From the NCBI GenBank assembly GCA_017616895.1, contig JAFZXE010000026.1, positions 1 through 64,000 on the forward strand: DNA of 64,000 bases, given 5' to 3'. This DNA comes from Bacteroidales bacterium. GTDB lineage: Bacteria > Bacteroidota > Bacteroidia > Bacteroidales > P3. Every line of letters begins with the position of its first letter. Positions within the stretch are counted from its first letter, which is position 1. Positions 1 to 6,904 of this stretch are shown piece by piece. A program made the position numbers and the translations under genes. The notes under the pieces are model-generated. The model was not told the origin of the DNA. It made no database searches and saw nothing but the letters and a program-made list of their open reading frames with translations.

Positions 1-21
1 AAACGCCAAGTAACCATTAAA

Positions 22-135
<114 letters not shown>

Positions 136-138
136 TTC

Positions 139-176
139 TAAGGAGCATCACCAAAAGTGATGCTCCTTTCTTTTTT
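139..176 (+). terminator. rRNA operon terminator
   Basis: A perfect 12-bp stem (140-151 with 157-168, AAGGAGCATCAC and its complement) closes a short CAAAA loop and is followed by C and then six T residues. It sits directly after the 5S gene and has the form of an intrinsic terminator. Confidence 0.93.
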
Positions 177-246
177 GTATTTACCTATGATATAGAAAGC
201 GGCGATAATCTAAGATTACCGCCGCCAAATTATTGTGGCAATATTA

Positions 247-885
247 TCAACTCCAATACTTAACCCAGAACTCATCAATAATCTGATTATTGGTTCCTTC
301 TTGGCGTTCATATTCTGTCAATTCAACCAAATCTTCAAAGGAAATGCACTTCCAGTTCCCCTTTGCTTCTTTGCACTGATTTGCGATAGCCTCATAATTT
401 TCTGAACCATTATCAAAGAAGGTTATTACCCAATAGTGTATTATCACATCCTTGGTCTTATAATAATCCTCAATGGTCTCTGCATATCGACTCAATTGAT
501 CGTCGTGAATACCCGTGTATGCCTTGTTCTCGACGACAACAACATGGTGCTTGACCCCGCTTCCGCAATCAGCATCTATCTCAGCAGTCAAGTCAATACG
601 TTGCCATTGTTTCCAAACCTTTACACTCTCTACATCCAAATTTGTAATAAAATTTTCAACAAAACCAGTGGTCATTTGAGGTGTTTCCCCAATTAATTTC
701 ATTAATACGCGTTTGGACAACTCGATGCTTTCTGTTGTTGTTACTCGCAACAAATACGATAGTTGGAAATCAAGCATTGATTCTTTGCCGTGGTCTCCTT
801 CGGAGTCGTCTATCATAAATATAGACGGCATGTCGGCTAAAGCAATTTCCGGTTCTTTTGTTTTGTCTTTTTTGAATAAGCTCAT
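247..885 (-). CDS. PD-(D/E)XK nuclease-like protein
   Basis: 212 residues. The core resembles the PD-(D/E)XK nuclease superfamily (PDDEXK_4 type): an acidic strand ending LTAEIDADCG near residue 105, then VVVVENKAYTGIHDDQLSRY around residues 114-133, where E and K of ENK would be metal-binding and catalytic residues. Family members are DNA-processing enzymes or orphan nuclease-like proteins; the substrate here is unknown. It lies 34 bp downstream of the zinc-ribbon gene on the same strand, so the two are probably co-transcribed. Both are visibly AT-rich compared with the genes from 1901 onward, which fits acquisition next to an rRNA operon. The fold call is good; the function is not known. 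Confidence 0.75.
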   Translation of the reverse strand: MSLFKKDKTKEPEIALADMPSIFMIDDSEGDHGKESMLDFQLSYLLRVTTTESIELSKRVLMKLIGETPQMTTGFVENFITNLDVESVKVWKQWQRIDLTAEIDADCGSGVKHHVVVVENKAYTGIHDDQLSRYAETIEDYYKTKDVIIHYWVITFFDNGSENYEAIANQCKEAKGNWKCISFEDLVELTEYERQEGTNNQIIDEFWVKYWS

Positions 886-919
886 AATCTTTATTATTAG
901 TTAGTAAACTGTTACTATT

Positions 920-1360
920 TCATATATCTTCTTCCATGGTCCAATCTATCTGCGTTGATTCTTCGCCAACGTTGTCTTCATCAGTCACCACTGCTTCTTC
1001 TTCAGTTGATTTGTCTTGCGTACCTGAATTATTAGTTTGTTTTTTGTGCCTAGTTGAAACCTTTGTGTCTTTTTTCGTGGTTGTCGTCGTTACAATTTCT
1101 GTTTTTTCTTTTTCTTTCTTGTTTTTCTTTGAAATAAGACTAACGATTGCCCCTGCTATTATTGAGATTATAAAAAAAATCCCAATAATCAATCCAACAA
1201 TATAGGAGCAACCAGAATGTGGATCTGGTAGTTTCCCGTCTTTAACGGCCTTCTCATAGGCCAATTTGCATCTTTGAGAGCAAAACCGTTTGTCGGCATA
1301 TGAATAATAGCCGGCATCAGATCCCTCATTAACATGCTTGTTACACCATGCGCATTGCAT
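920..1360 (-). CDS. Small zinc-ribbon membrane protein
   Basis: 146 residues. The N-terminus carries two Cys pairs (CAWC at residues 3-6 and CSQRC at 27-31), a zinc-ribbon or treble-clef-like finger of the kind that begins many small bacterial membrane proteins. One hydrophobic helix follows at about 54-76 (GLIIGIFFIISIIAGAIVS). The C-terminal half is a low-complexity charged and Thr-rich tail (KKNKKEKEK, TTTTTKK, acidic end), likely disordered. It is the first gene of a two-gene minus-strand unit with the nuclease-like gene. Upstream on the same strand lies a structured repeat element that may be its leader or a separate RNA. Function unknown. Confidence 0.7.
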   Translation of the reverse strand: MQCAWCNKHVNEGSDAGYYSYADKRFCSQRCKLAYEKAVKDGKLPDPHSGCSYIVGLIIGIFFIISIIAGAIVSLISKKNKKEKEKTEIVTTTTTKKDTKVSTRHKKQTNNSGTQDKSTEEEAVVTDEDNVGEESTQIDWTMEEDI

Positions 1361-1580
1361 TTTTTTCTGCCGTTTTATCCTGTTGGCTCGTCAGTTTTAA
1401 TATTAAAGAATGATTACCTGCGAGTAATACGTGGTTTTGAATGCTTGTTTTTCAATAAAAGTTCATGATATTCTTAACTTGATTTTGCAAAAATAGACAT
1501 CAAGTGCGCCACATTGTGCCATACAATAAAAAAGTTTGAGAACAACTTAAAATCATTATTTCGATCCTACACCATAGTCC

Positions 1581-1803
1581 TGTGCCGAGAGGAATTGTTT
1601 AAAACAAAGCGTGGCACTATATACCACTTCTTCAATCGGAGGTCGTAGGAATTACCTTATAATGTAGATGTAATATAAGTCCACGCTTTTAGCGCAAGAC
1701 TTTTATACCCTCTTGCATTATAATCCGAAAATTTCCTACGTTTCCGATTGCAAGAACGAGCATAACGCTTCGTGGTTTCTATTTGAAACCAACTGCAAAA
1801 TTA
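1581..1803 (-). ncRNA. Structured repeat element, copy A
   Basis: This fills most of the 540-bp gap 1361-1900; the rest shows nothing recognisable apart from the promoter at 1822. Read on the minus strand it begins with a TAATTTTG box (1796-1803), then a GGTTTC/GAAACC hairpin (1774-1790), then the conserved ACGAAGCGTTATGC. A 14-bp helix joins 1733-1740 + 1743-1748 to 1644-1651 + 1635-1640, with internal loop TT/GGT. A second helix pairs CCACGCTT (1681-1688) with AAGCGTGG (1607-1614). Copy B at 6252-6478 has the same architecture with compensatory base changes. I infer a transcribed structured RNA or a 5' leader of the gene at 1360. Exact ends are uncertain. Confidence 0.65.
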
Positions 1804-1821
1804 CACATTTTATTCTATTTA

Positions 1822-1851
1822 TTGGGGATTAGGTGAAATTTCGTACTTTTG
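1822..1851 (+). promoter_or_regulatory. Promoter of the flavin reductase gene
   Basis: TTG at 1822-1824, a 19-bp spacer and TACTTTTG at 1844-1851 match the Bacteroidota vegetative promoter (TTTG/TTG, about N19, TAnnTTTG). The start codon is 50 bp downstream of the -7 box. Confidence 0.7.
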
Positions 1852-1900
1852 GGGGTGTAAAACTTATGGCGGTGGTTGCCGCTGACTAAATCTTATTGTT

Positions 1901-2452
1901 ATGAAAAATGTATTGTTTATCGTGGGTTCCATGCGGGAACGGTCGTTCAACAGGCAGCTGGCTAAGGTTGCCGAGGGTATGATTGCCGACAAGTGCAACG
2001 TGAAGTACCTCGACTACAGTGACCTGCCGTATATGAATCAGGATTTGGAGATGCCAGTACAGGCGAGCGTGGCGCGTGTTCGCGAGGAGGTGAAGAACGC
2101 CGACGCGCTGTGGATATTCACGCCAGAGTATAACTTCAGCTACCCAGGCGTTCTGAAGAACCTGCTCGACTGGCTATCGCGTCCGATGGATATGTCCGAT
2201 TTCCAGAACCCGTCGGCGGCACTCGGCAAGAAGGTGGCCCTCAGTGGCGCGGGCGGCAAGAACATGACGCAGAGCTGCCGTGCCAAACTCACGGAGTTGC
2301 TCGACATCATGAAGATGAACGTGATGCACGAACCGCAGACGGGTATCGCCCTCGGCGTGGAGGCCTGGACGAAAGGCGAGTTCGCCATAAGCGATGAACA
2401 ACGCGCCGAGTTGCAGCGTCAAGCAGACGCCTTCGTGGCTTTTATCCAGTGA
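1901..2452 (+). CDS. NAD(P)H-dependent FMN reductase family protein
   Basis: 183 residues with a flavodoxin-like fold. The N-terminal IVGSMRERSFNRQLAK is the FMN-phosphate loop (GSxRxxSFN) typical of SsuE/YieF/ChrR-like NADPH-dependent FMN reductases. TPEYNFSYPGVLKNLLDWLS at about 76-95 is the characteristic flavin-binding TPEYN...P..LKN.lDW motif. Family members reduce quinones, chromate, azo dyes or free flavin using NAD(P)H in the cytoplasm; the physiological acceptor cannot be told. The gene is monocistronic with its own promoter and converges with the kamC-like gene, 16 bp away. Confidence 0.92.
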   Translation: MKNVLFIVGSMRERSFNRQLAKVAEGMIADKCNVKYLDYSDLPYMNQDLEMPVQASVARVREEVKNADALWIFTPEYNFSYPGVLKNLLDWLSRPMDMSDFQNPSAALGKKVALSGAGGKNMTQSCRAKLTELLDIMKMNVMHEPQTGIALGVEAWTKGEFAISDEQRAELQRQADAFVAFIQ

Positions 2453-2468
2453 TACCGAACGGCCAGCA

Positions 2469-3917
2469 CTATTGGTTGGATTCTTCGGTGAGGTGCTGTT
2501 GGGCTTTTTGGATTAGGGTTTCGTCGCAGCGGAGGAGGGTGGCGATACGGAGGGCTTCCTGGGGTACGGTGTCGGAGTTGTCCTCAACGAGAGAGTAATC
2601 CATAAAGAGGTTGATGTTCTCGGGTGAGAGGGCGGCGGTTGCGAGGTCTTCACGGAAGCCTGCAATACGCAGACGGCGGCAGGGGACTCCAAGCTGGGAG
2701 TAGTGGGTGGTGATGAGAGATAAGGAACCGCGGGAGATAAGGATGTCAGAAAGGGCCTGCACGATGGCTTTGCCCTCGACGGGGTTGGTGGTGCGGGCGG
2801 GTTCGTCGATAAGTATGAGAAGGCACTGTGTGGCGCTGAGCTGTACGACTTCGGAAATCTTGATTATCTCGGAGGCAAACGAAGAGAGACCGTTCATCTC
2901 GTTCTGCTCGTCGCCGATGCAGAAAAGCACATCGTCCACAAGGGTTACGGTGGCGGATTCGGCCGGAACATACATTCCGAACTGGGTGAGGAGCTGTGCG
3001 ATGCCGAGAGTTTTCAATAGGACCGTCTTGCCAGCCATGTTGGCGCCCGTGATGAGGCAGAGGCCGGGTTCTACGGTGATGTCGATGGGTTGGTAGCGAA
3101 GACGGCGCTCCTGGTTGCGGTGGAGAAGGCGAGGGTTGAAGAGCGCAGAATACTGCGTAAATTTTGAATTTTGAATTTTGGATTTTGAATTGCCGTCGTT
3201 GACTGCTATCTGGGGGCGGGTGAAGTTCCAGGCGGTGGCGAGGCCAGCTTTGGCGAAGAGGAGGTCGATGTAGGCGAGACGCTTGACGGCGAGTGCGAGG
3301 CGGTCGGCGGAAGCCCAGAGCTTCTGTGAGAGAGAGGCCTCGACGGAGTGCTGTATGTCGTTATGCTGAGCGAAGAGGTCGGCATAGAGAGTGGCTGCTT
3401 CGGGGTCGTCGGTGCGAGCCTGAAGCTGCTTCAGACGTTTTCTTATATCGGGGAGGTCGGGATGGTAGGAGTCGTAGATATAGAAATGAGGAAGACCCGT
3501 CTGGTCGGGGTCGAGCAGAGAGAAGACGTCGGAGAGGTCGGGCAGAGAGAATATCTCTTTCAAGCCCAGCGGTTCGGCCGAGCGGGATACCGCAGCGGCG
3601 GTATAGGCGATATTCTTAACTTCGAAAAGCTCCACCTCGTTGATGACTGAATGTTGCGAGAGGTTGGCGACGGTGCCCTGCGAGTCGTGGAGGCACATAA
3701 GATGGTGCTTGATCTCGGAGACGGTGTGCAGGTTCTCGGTGACGGAGACGACGCCGATGACAGCTTCGAGGTTGTCCAGCTCGGCATTGACGGCTTCGGG
3801 AGAGGTGAGGAAGGGGAAGTCGAGAAGAGCACGACGGCCGGCAGCAGAGATGAGATTGAGGGCGTCGATGATGTACTGGAAACCAGGATCGGAATGAAGT
3901 TTATCGCGGAGAAGCAT
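2469..3917 (-). CDS. kamC: MutS-like ATPase, probable aminomutase reactivase KamC
   Basis: 482 residues. The C-terminal half is the ABC-type ATPase domain of MutS: Walker A GANMAGKT near residue 295 and Walker B CLLILIDEPARTTNP near 368. The N-terminal mismatch-recognition domains of true MutS are missing, so this is not a mismatch-repair protein. A MutS-like ATPase paired with a small P-loop protein (the next gene upstream) matches the KamB/KamC reactivase of adenosylcobalamin-dependent lysine 5,6-aminomutase, known from lysine fermenters. The aminomutase itself is not in the window. Odd: residues about 243-253 (NSKSKIQNSKF) are encoded by a 7-bp tandem repeat at 3159-3191. MutS-like ATPase is certain; the Kam assignment is probable. 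Confidence 0.75.
   Translation of the reverse strand: MLLRDKLHSDPGFQYIIDALNLISAAGRRALLDFPFLTSPEAVNAELDNLEAVIGVVSVTENLHTVSEIKHHLMCLHDSQGTVANLSQHSVINEVELFEVKNIAYTAAAVSRSAEPLGLKEIFSLPDLSDVFSLLDPDQTGLPHFYIYDSYHPDLPDIRKRLKQLQARTDDPEAATLYADLFAQHNDIQHSVEASLSQKLWASADRLALAVKRLAYIDLLFAKAGLATAWNFTRPQIAVNDGNSKSKIQNSKFTQYSALFNPRLLHRNQERRLRYQPIDITVEPGLCLITGANMAGKTVLLKTLGIAQLLTQFGMYVPAESATVTLVDDVLFCIGDEQNEMNGLSSFASEIIKISEVVQLSATQCLLILIDEPARTTNPVEGKAIVQALSDILISRGSLSLITTHYSQLGVPCRRLRIAGFREDLATAALSPENINLFMDYSLVEDNSDTVPQEALRIATLLRCDETLIQKAQQHLTEESNQ
3159..3191. repeat. Heptamer repeat inside kamC-like gene
   Basis: About 4.5 copies of ATTTTGA (one copy ATTTTGG) lie inside the coding frame of the MutS-like gene, just before the ATPase domain. 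The unit is the same one that occurs between genes at 3921-3957 and 42509-42533. Confidence 0.85.
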
Positions 3918-3920
3918 GTG

Positions 3921-3957
3921 TCTAATTTTGAATTTCGAATTTTGAAATTTGAACTCT
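3921..3957. repeat. Heptamer repeat between kamC and kamB
   Basis: The 40-bp gap between the two minus-strand genes is almost entirely degenerate 7-bp units of the AATTTTG/AATTTCG type. No separate promoter is visible, so the genes still look co-transcribed. Confidence 0.75.
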
Positions 3958-4977
3958 TTAAGATATACTTTCTATCTTCATGACGTCGTAAACGGGGAGG
4001 TTGAGGGCTTCGGAGAGGGCTTGGGTGGCGGTGTGGGAGTCGAGGGCATAGCCGTGAGGAGAGGTGGGGTTGAGGGTGACGGCGGCGAGGTGGGACTTGC
4101 GGAGAGCCATAATCTTACCGCCGCGACGGATGTAGTCGTTATAGACCTCGGGGGTGACGAAGAGTTTGGTGAAATCGCGTATGATGAGCGTGATTTGCTT
4201 TATCTCGTCTTTGGCGGCGAGGATTTTGAGCAGTCGGTCGGATACCGCGCCGGAGGCGAAGAGTGTGGTGCCGTAACGGAAGAGGTCGGAGTTGGCGGAG
4301 GAGAGCATGAATACCGATGGTATGTTGAGGTCGTGAGCGAGGCCGTCGGAGTCGAGAGCCCAGATGCCGGAAGAGGCCTGAGAGAGAGCGGTGCGTATAG
4401 CTGGCTCCACCTCGGGGAGGTCGATAAGGCGGCAGACGAAACGGGTCTTGGAGATTAGTTGCTGGAGGTTGGGCGAGACGGCAGCGCCGGTGGCGAGAAT
4501 CATGGAGTCGGTGACGGTGGGCGAAGCGAGTGAGAGCCGCGAGAGGGCACCGTCGATGACGGTAAGCTGTACGCCCTGCTGTTTGAATTGGTCGATCTGC
4601 TGTGCGAGTATGGCGGTGGCGGCGGCGCCGGATATGAGAGCTTTGCCCGAAGAGAGTATGCGGGCGGTGAGGAGCCGTCCGAGGGCGGTGCGCTGGTTGG
4701 AGAGGTCGAGAATCTCGGAGACGCAGCGACGCTGGAGATAATGCCGCTCGGAGGTGATGAGATACATGCCCTCGTAGAGCGTCACCTCGGGCTTGGCGGT
4801 GGCATAGACGCTGTCGGTTTGTTCGCCATCGACGCCGATGGATGTGACCGCGGTGGATACCCCTAGTTCGTGGAGACGACGGAGGACATAGTTGAGGCAG
4901 ACGGTCTTACCGGTGTTTTTCTCAAGGCCTACGATGGAGAGACTGCGACAGGAGAGTATGTTCTTTAGAAAGGGCAA
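3958..4977 (-). CDS. kamB: P-loop protein, probable aminomutase reactivase KamB
   Basis: 339 residues beginning from a TTG codon (4975-4977); no ATG precedes the Walker A motif GLEKNTGKT at residues 17-25, so the start must be at or near here. After the P-loop come GVDGEQTD and the sequence ATGAAVSPNL typical of dethiobiotin-synthetase/MobB-like NTPases. The partner gene encodes a MutS-like ATPase, and the pair fits the KamB/KamC reactivase that swaps damaged cobalamin out of lysine 5,6-aminomutase. No cobalamin-dependent mutase genes are present here. A minus-strand TACTTTTG box at 5037-5044 is the likely promoter. Confidence 0.7.
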   Translation of the reverse strand: MPFLKNILSCRSLSIVGLEKNTGKTVCLNYVLRRLHELGVSTAVTSIGVDGEQTDSVYATAKPEVTLYEGMYLITSERHYLQRRCVSEILDLSNQRTALGRLLTARILSSGKALISGAAATAILAQQIDQFKQQGVQLTVIDGALSRLSLASPTVTDSMILATGAAVSPNLQQLISKTRFVCRLIDLPEVEPAIRTALSQASSGIWALDSDGLAHDLNIPSVFMLSSANSDLFRYGTTLFASGAVSDRLLKILAAKDEIKQITLIIRDFTKLFVTPEVYNDYIRRGGKIMALRKSHLAAVTLNPTSPHGYALDSHTATQALSEALNLPVYDVMKIESIS

Positions 4978-4980
4978 GGA

Positions 4981-5011
4981 AATTGAAAGTTGAAAATTGA
5001 AAGTTGAAATT
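4981..5011. repeat. Heptamer repeat upstream of kamB
   Basis: Four 7-bp units of the TTGAAAG/TTGAAAA type, immediately upstream of the kamB-like start codon and between it and its promoter. Confidence 0.75.
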
Positions 5012-5036
5012 AATGGATGTGGGAAAAAAATCTTTG

Positions 5037-5044
5037 CAAAAGTA
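5037..5044 (-). promoter_or_regulatory. -7 box for the kamB-kamC unit
   Basis: CAAAAGTA on the plus strand is TACTTTTG on the minus strand, matching TAnnTTTG, about 60 bp upstream of the TTG start. No clear -33 TTTG is seen. Confidence 0.55.
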
Positions 5045-5299
5045 CGAAATATTTTTGGGGTTGGCGGTTTTGTGTGTCAATGAATCCACAAGACATTTAG
5101 TTCTCGCGGAAAGCGCGGAAAAGAGCAGAATTTTTTTGTTTGGTTTTCGAAGGGATTCGGGGGATTTCTTGATAGATTTTTTGATTGTTGTTGAACAGCT
5201 GTTGTTGCAAGTTGTTTATTTAGTGACAGATACGGAACATTTTAGAAAATGAGATTTTTAGTGTTGTAATATACTGGTTTACTGCAATGTTTGTCAGTA

Positions 5300-5354
5300 T
5301 CATTAGGTAGTCATTAGGTAGTCATTAGGTTATCATTAGGTAGGCATTAGGTAA
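5300..5354. repeat. 11-bp tandem repeat, five units
   Basis: Five consecutive 11-bp units, consensus TCATTAGGTAG, in the 699-bp gene-free stretch 4978-5676. That stretch otherwise holds the kamB promoter, the 18-bp repeat array at 5404-5590 and a terminator hairpin. Confidence 0.9.
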
Positions 5355-5403
5355 GGAGTGCTTTAGTTGGTCGGAAGGAGGTGCTTGTTAGAGGGTTATT
5401 GGG

Positions 5404-5590
5404 GGAGCTGGATATCCTAGGAGGAGCTAGATGCCCTAGAGGAACTAGATGCACTAGAGGAACTAGATGTCTTAGGAAGGGGCTAGATGTCCGAGGAGGA
5501 GCTAGATGTCTTAGGAGGAGCTAGATGTCCTAGGGAGCTAGATGTCCTAGGGGAACTAGATATCCTAGGAGGAGCTAGATATCCTAGGAA
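5404..5590. repeat. 18-bp tandem repeat array, about ten units
   Basis: About ten head-to-tail units of 17-20 bp, consensus GAGCTAGATGTCCTAGGA, many containing the palindrome CCTAGG. Units vary in length and sequence with no distinct spacers, so this is a minisatellite-like array and not a CRISPR. No credible coding frame runs through it. Confidence 0.9.
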
Positions 5591-5615
5591 ACGTTATATT
5601 GGATGTTCTATAACG

Positions 5616-5648
5616 ACAGAATGCGGGACAATAGATCCCGCATTCTGT
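5616..5648 (-). terminator. Hairpin downstream of lipoprotein gene
   Basis: A perfect 13-bp stem (ACAGAATGCGGGA at 5616-5628 with its complement at 5636-5648) and 7-nt loop, 28 bp past the stop codon of the minus-strand lipoprotein. There is no strong T tract; a terminator or 3'-end stabiliser is inferred. Confidence 0.65.
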
Positions 5649-5676
5649 GATTTGAGGTGGTGGAAAAGTATTTTTA

Positions 5677-6105
5677 TTAACTTTCGCTCTTCGTTAGCGT
5701 GTAGGTGTCACCCTTGAAATTGAGTGTCATTTTATTCCCGCTTATAGAAAACGTGGCACTTACTTGATTTTGAGGATCAGTTCTTACATCCATAGTGCCA
5801 CTTCCATTTGAGTAGGTATATGGTCCGGAGTACATATCTATGTCGAAACTTTGGTGACATAAATTAACGCTTACATACTGAAGATTTCCAAATGCAACCT
5901 TAACGTTTATAATCTCTGCAGCATTAGGGTCACTTGCATTATAAATCCATGTGGTATTTTTCAGCGACTCGTCGGTTGTAGTTGTGGTTGTAGTTGTGGT
6001 GTTGTCGTTAGAATTGTCATCTGCGTTATCTTTTTCACATGCTGTGAAAGAGAATATTGCTGCGACGAAAAGCAGCATGCTAAGTTTTTTTACCATTTTT
6101 TCCAT
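5677..6105 (-). CDS. Secreted lipoprotein, unknown function
   Basis: 142 residues. The N-terminal MVKKLSMLLFVAAIFSFTAC is a lipoprotein signal peptide with the lipidated Cys in a TAC-E context. A short acidic linker and a run of nine Thr form a flexible tether, followed by a roughly 95-residue domain beginning LKNTTWIYN and ending GNKMTLNFKGDTYTLTKSE. This alternating beta pattern is like lipocalin-type lipoproteins common in Bacteroidota. It stands alone; upstream on the same strand is copy B of the structured repeat element. Either ATG (residue 1 or 4) could start it. No function can be assigned. Confidence 0.75.
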   Translation of the reverse strand: MEKMVKKLSMLLFVAAIFSFTACEKDNADDNSNDNTTTTTTTTTDESLKNTTWIYNASDPNAAEIINVKVAFGNLQYVSVNLCHQSFDIDMYSGPYTYSNGSGTMDVRTDPQNQVSATFSISGNKMTLNFKGDTYTLTKSES

Positions 6106-6251
6106 AATGTTAATTGAATGAAGGCTCTATAATTTTTCAGGTTTCAACGAGGAGCCTGATTTACTCGTTTTGCTGGCTATAATCTATATGTAATGTTTTC
6201 ATTGAGCTATCTCTACATAATTGTACCTTCCTTTCTCTCCGCAATCTCGAC

Positions 6252-6478
6252 TGTGCCAAAACGAGAGGGTTTGTAGCAACAAAGCGTGGCACCACATGCC
6301 ACTTCTTCCGTGAGAGGTTGTGAGAATAACCTTGAAATGTTGAAATGGATATAGCCCACGCTATACACGTGAACCGATGTCCCGTTCTTACATTTCGCTA
6401 GAAGTTTCTCACATTTCTCACGATAAGAACCGAGGCATAACGCTTCGCGGTTTCCTTTTGAAACCAAATGCAAAGATA
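6252..6478 (-). ncRNA. Structured repeat element, copy B
   Basis: Second copy of the element at 1581-1803. The minus strand begins with TATCTTTG (6471-6478), then a GGTTTC/GAAACC hairpin, then CGCGAAGCGTTATGC. The same 14-bp helix is formed by 6406-6413 + 6416-6421 with 6319-6326 + 6310-6315, again with internal loop TT/GGT but with different base pairs; CCACGCT (6356-6362) pairs with AGCGTGG (6283-6289). An 86-codon open frame crosses it, but the equivalent frame in copy A has an in-frame TAG, arguing against coding. It ends about 150 bp upstream of the lipoprotein start. The rest of the gap 6106-6904 holds the repeat at 6560-6621 and the ptb promoter. Confidence 0.65.
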
Positions 6479-6559
6479 CGAAAAAGATTTGATTGCATAT
6501 TGGTTCATCACCAAGATTCTGAGATTTTAGGTGGGGAAAAGATAGTGTACCTGCTATGA

Positions 6560-6621
6560 GGATAGGTCTTATAGGACTAATAAGTCATATAAGTCTTATA
6601 GGACATGTAAATCTTATAGGG
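6560..6621. repeat. Palindromic CTTATAGGAC repeat
   Basis: Several direct and inverted copies of a short word (GTCTTATAGGAC, AAGTCTTATAGGAC, AATCTTATAGGG, TAAGTCATATAAGT) packed into 60 bp upstream of the ptb promoter. The function is not evident. Confidence 0.7.
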
Positions 6622-6650
6622 CGTAAAGGATGGGGAAATGGAGGTGGGAT

Positions 6651-6681
6651 TTTGTCGGGATGAAATTATTTTGTATATTTG
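6651..6681 (+). promoter_or_regulatory. Promoter of phosphate butyryltransferase gene
   Basis: TTTG at 6651-6654, exactly 19 bp, then TATATTTG at 6674-6681: a full match to the Bacteroidota promoter. It lies about 225 bp upstream of the start codon, leaving a long untranslated leader (6690-6904) in which I see no credible gene. Confidence 0.8.
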
Positions 6682-6904
6682 CAATCCTCTATTGAACGGG
6701 GTAACGATTAAGAAACTGTATAAATTTAATTCAATGTTTTTCTTAAAATACATGAACGGCATCTTTTCCACCTTCTCTCAGTTACAATGGACACCCATTG
6801 CGCCTTCGATAAGGCGAAAAATCTGCTCGTCCATGTCCATAACAAAATTCATCAATCAAATTTAAACAGTTTCTAAACAATTAACACATATAAAACACAA
6901 AACA

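Noticed and set aside
2469..3917. DNA mismatch repair MutS
   Set aside because: Only the ATPase part is MutS-like; mismatch-binding and connector domains are absent and the gene pairs with a KamB-like gene.
5404..5590. Possible CRISPR array
   Set aside because: Units are contiguous and degenerate with no unique spacers and no cas genes.
5487..5717. 76-codon open frame through the 18-bp repeats
   Set aside because: It is only the repeat unit translated; it runs into the lipoprotein gene on the other strand.
6213..6473. 86-codon minus-strand open frame over copy B of the structured element
   Set aside because: The matching frame in copy A has an in-frame TAG, and changes between copies keep base pairing instead of codons.
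6638..6865. Small gene in the ptb leader
   Set aside because: No start context or domain; the frame covers the promoter itself.
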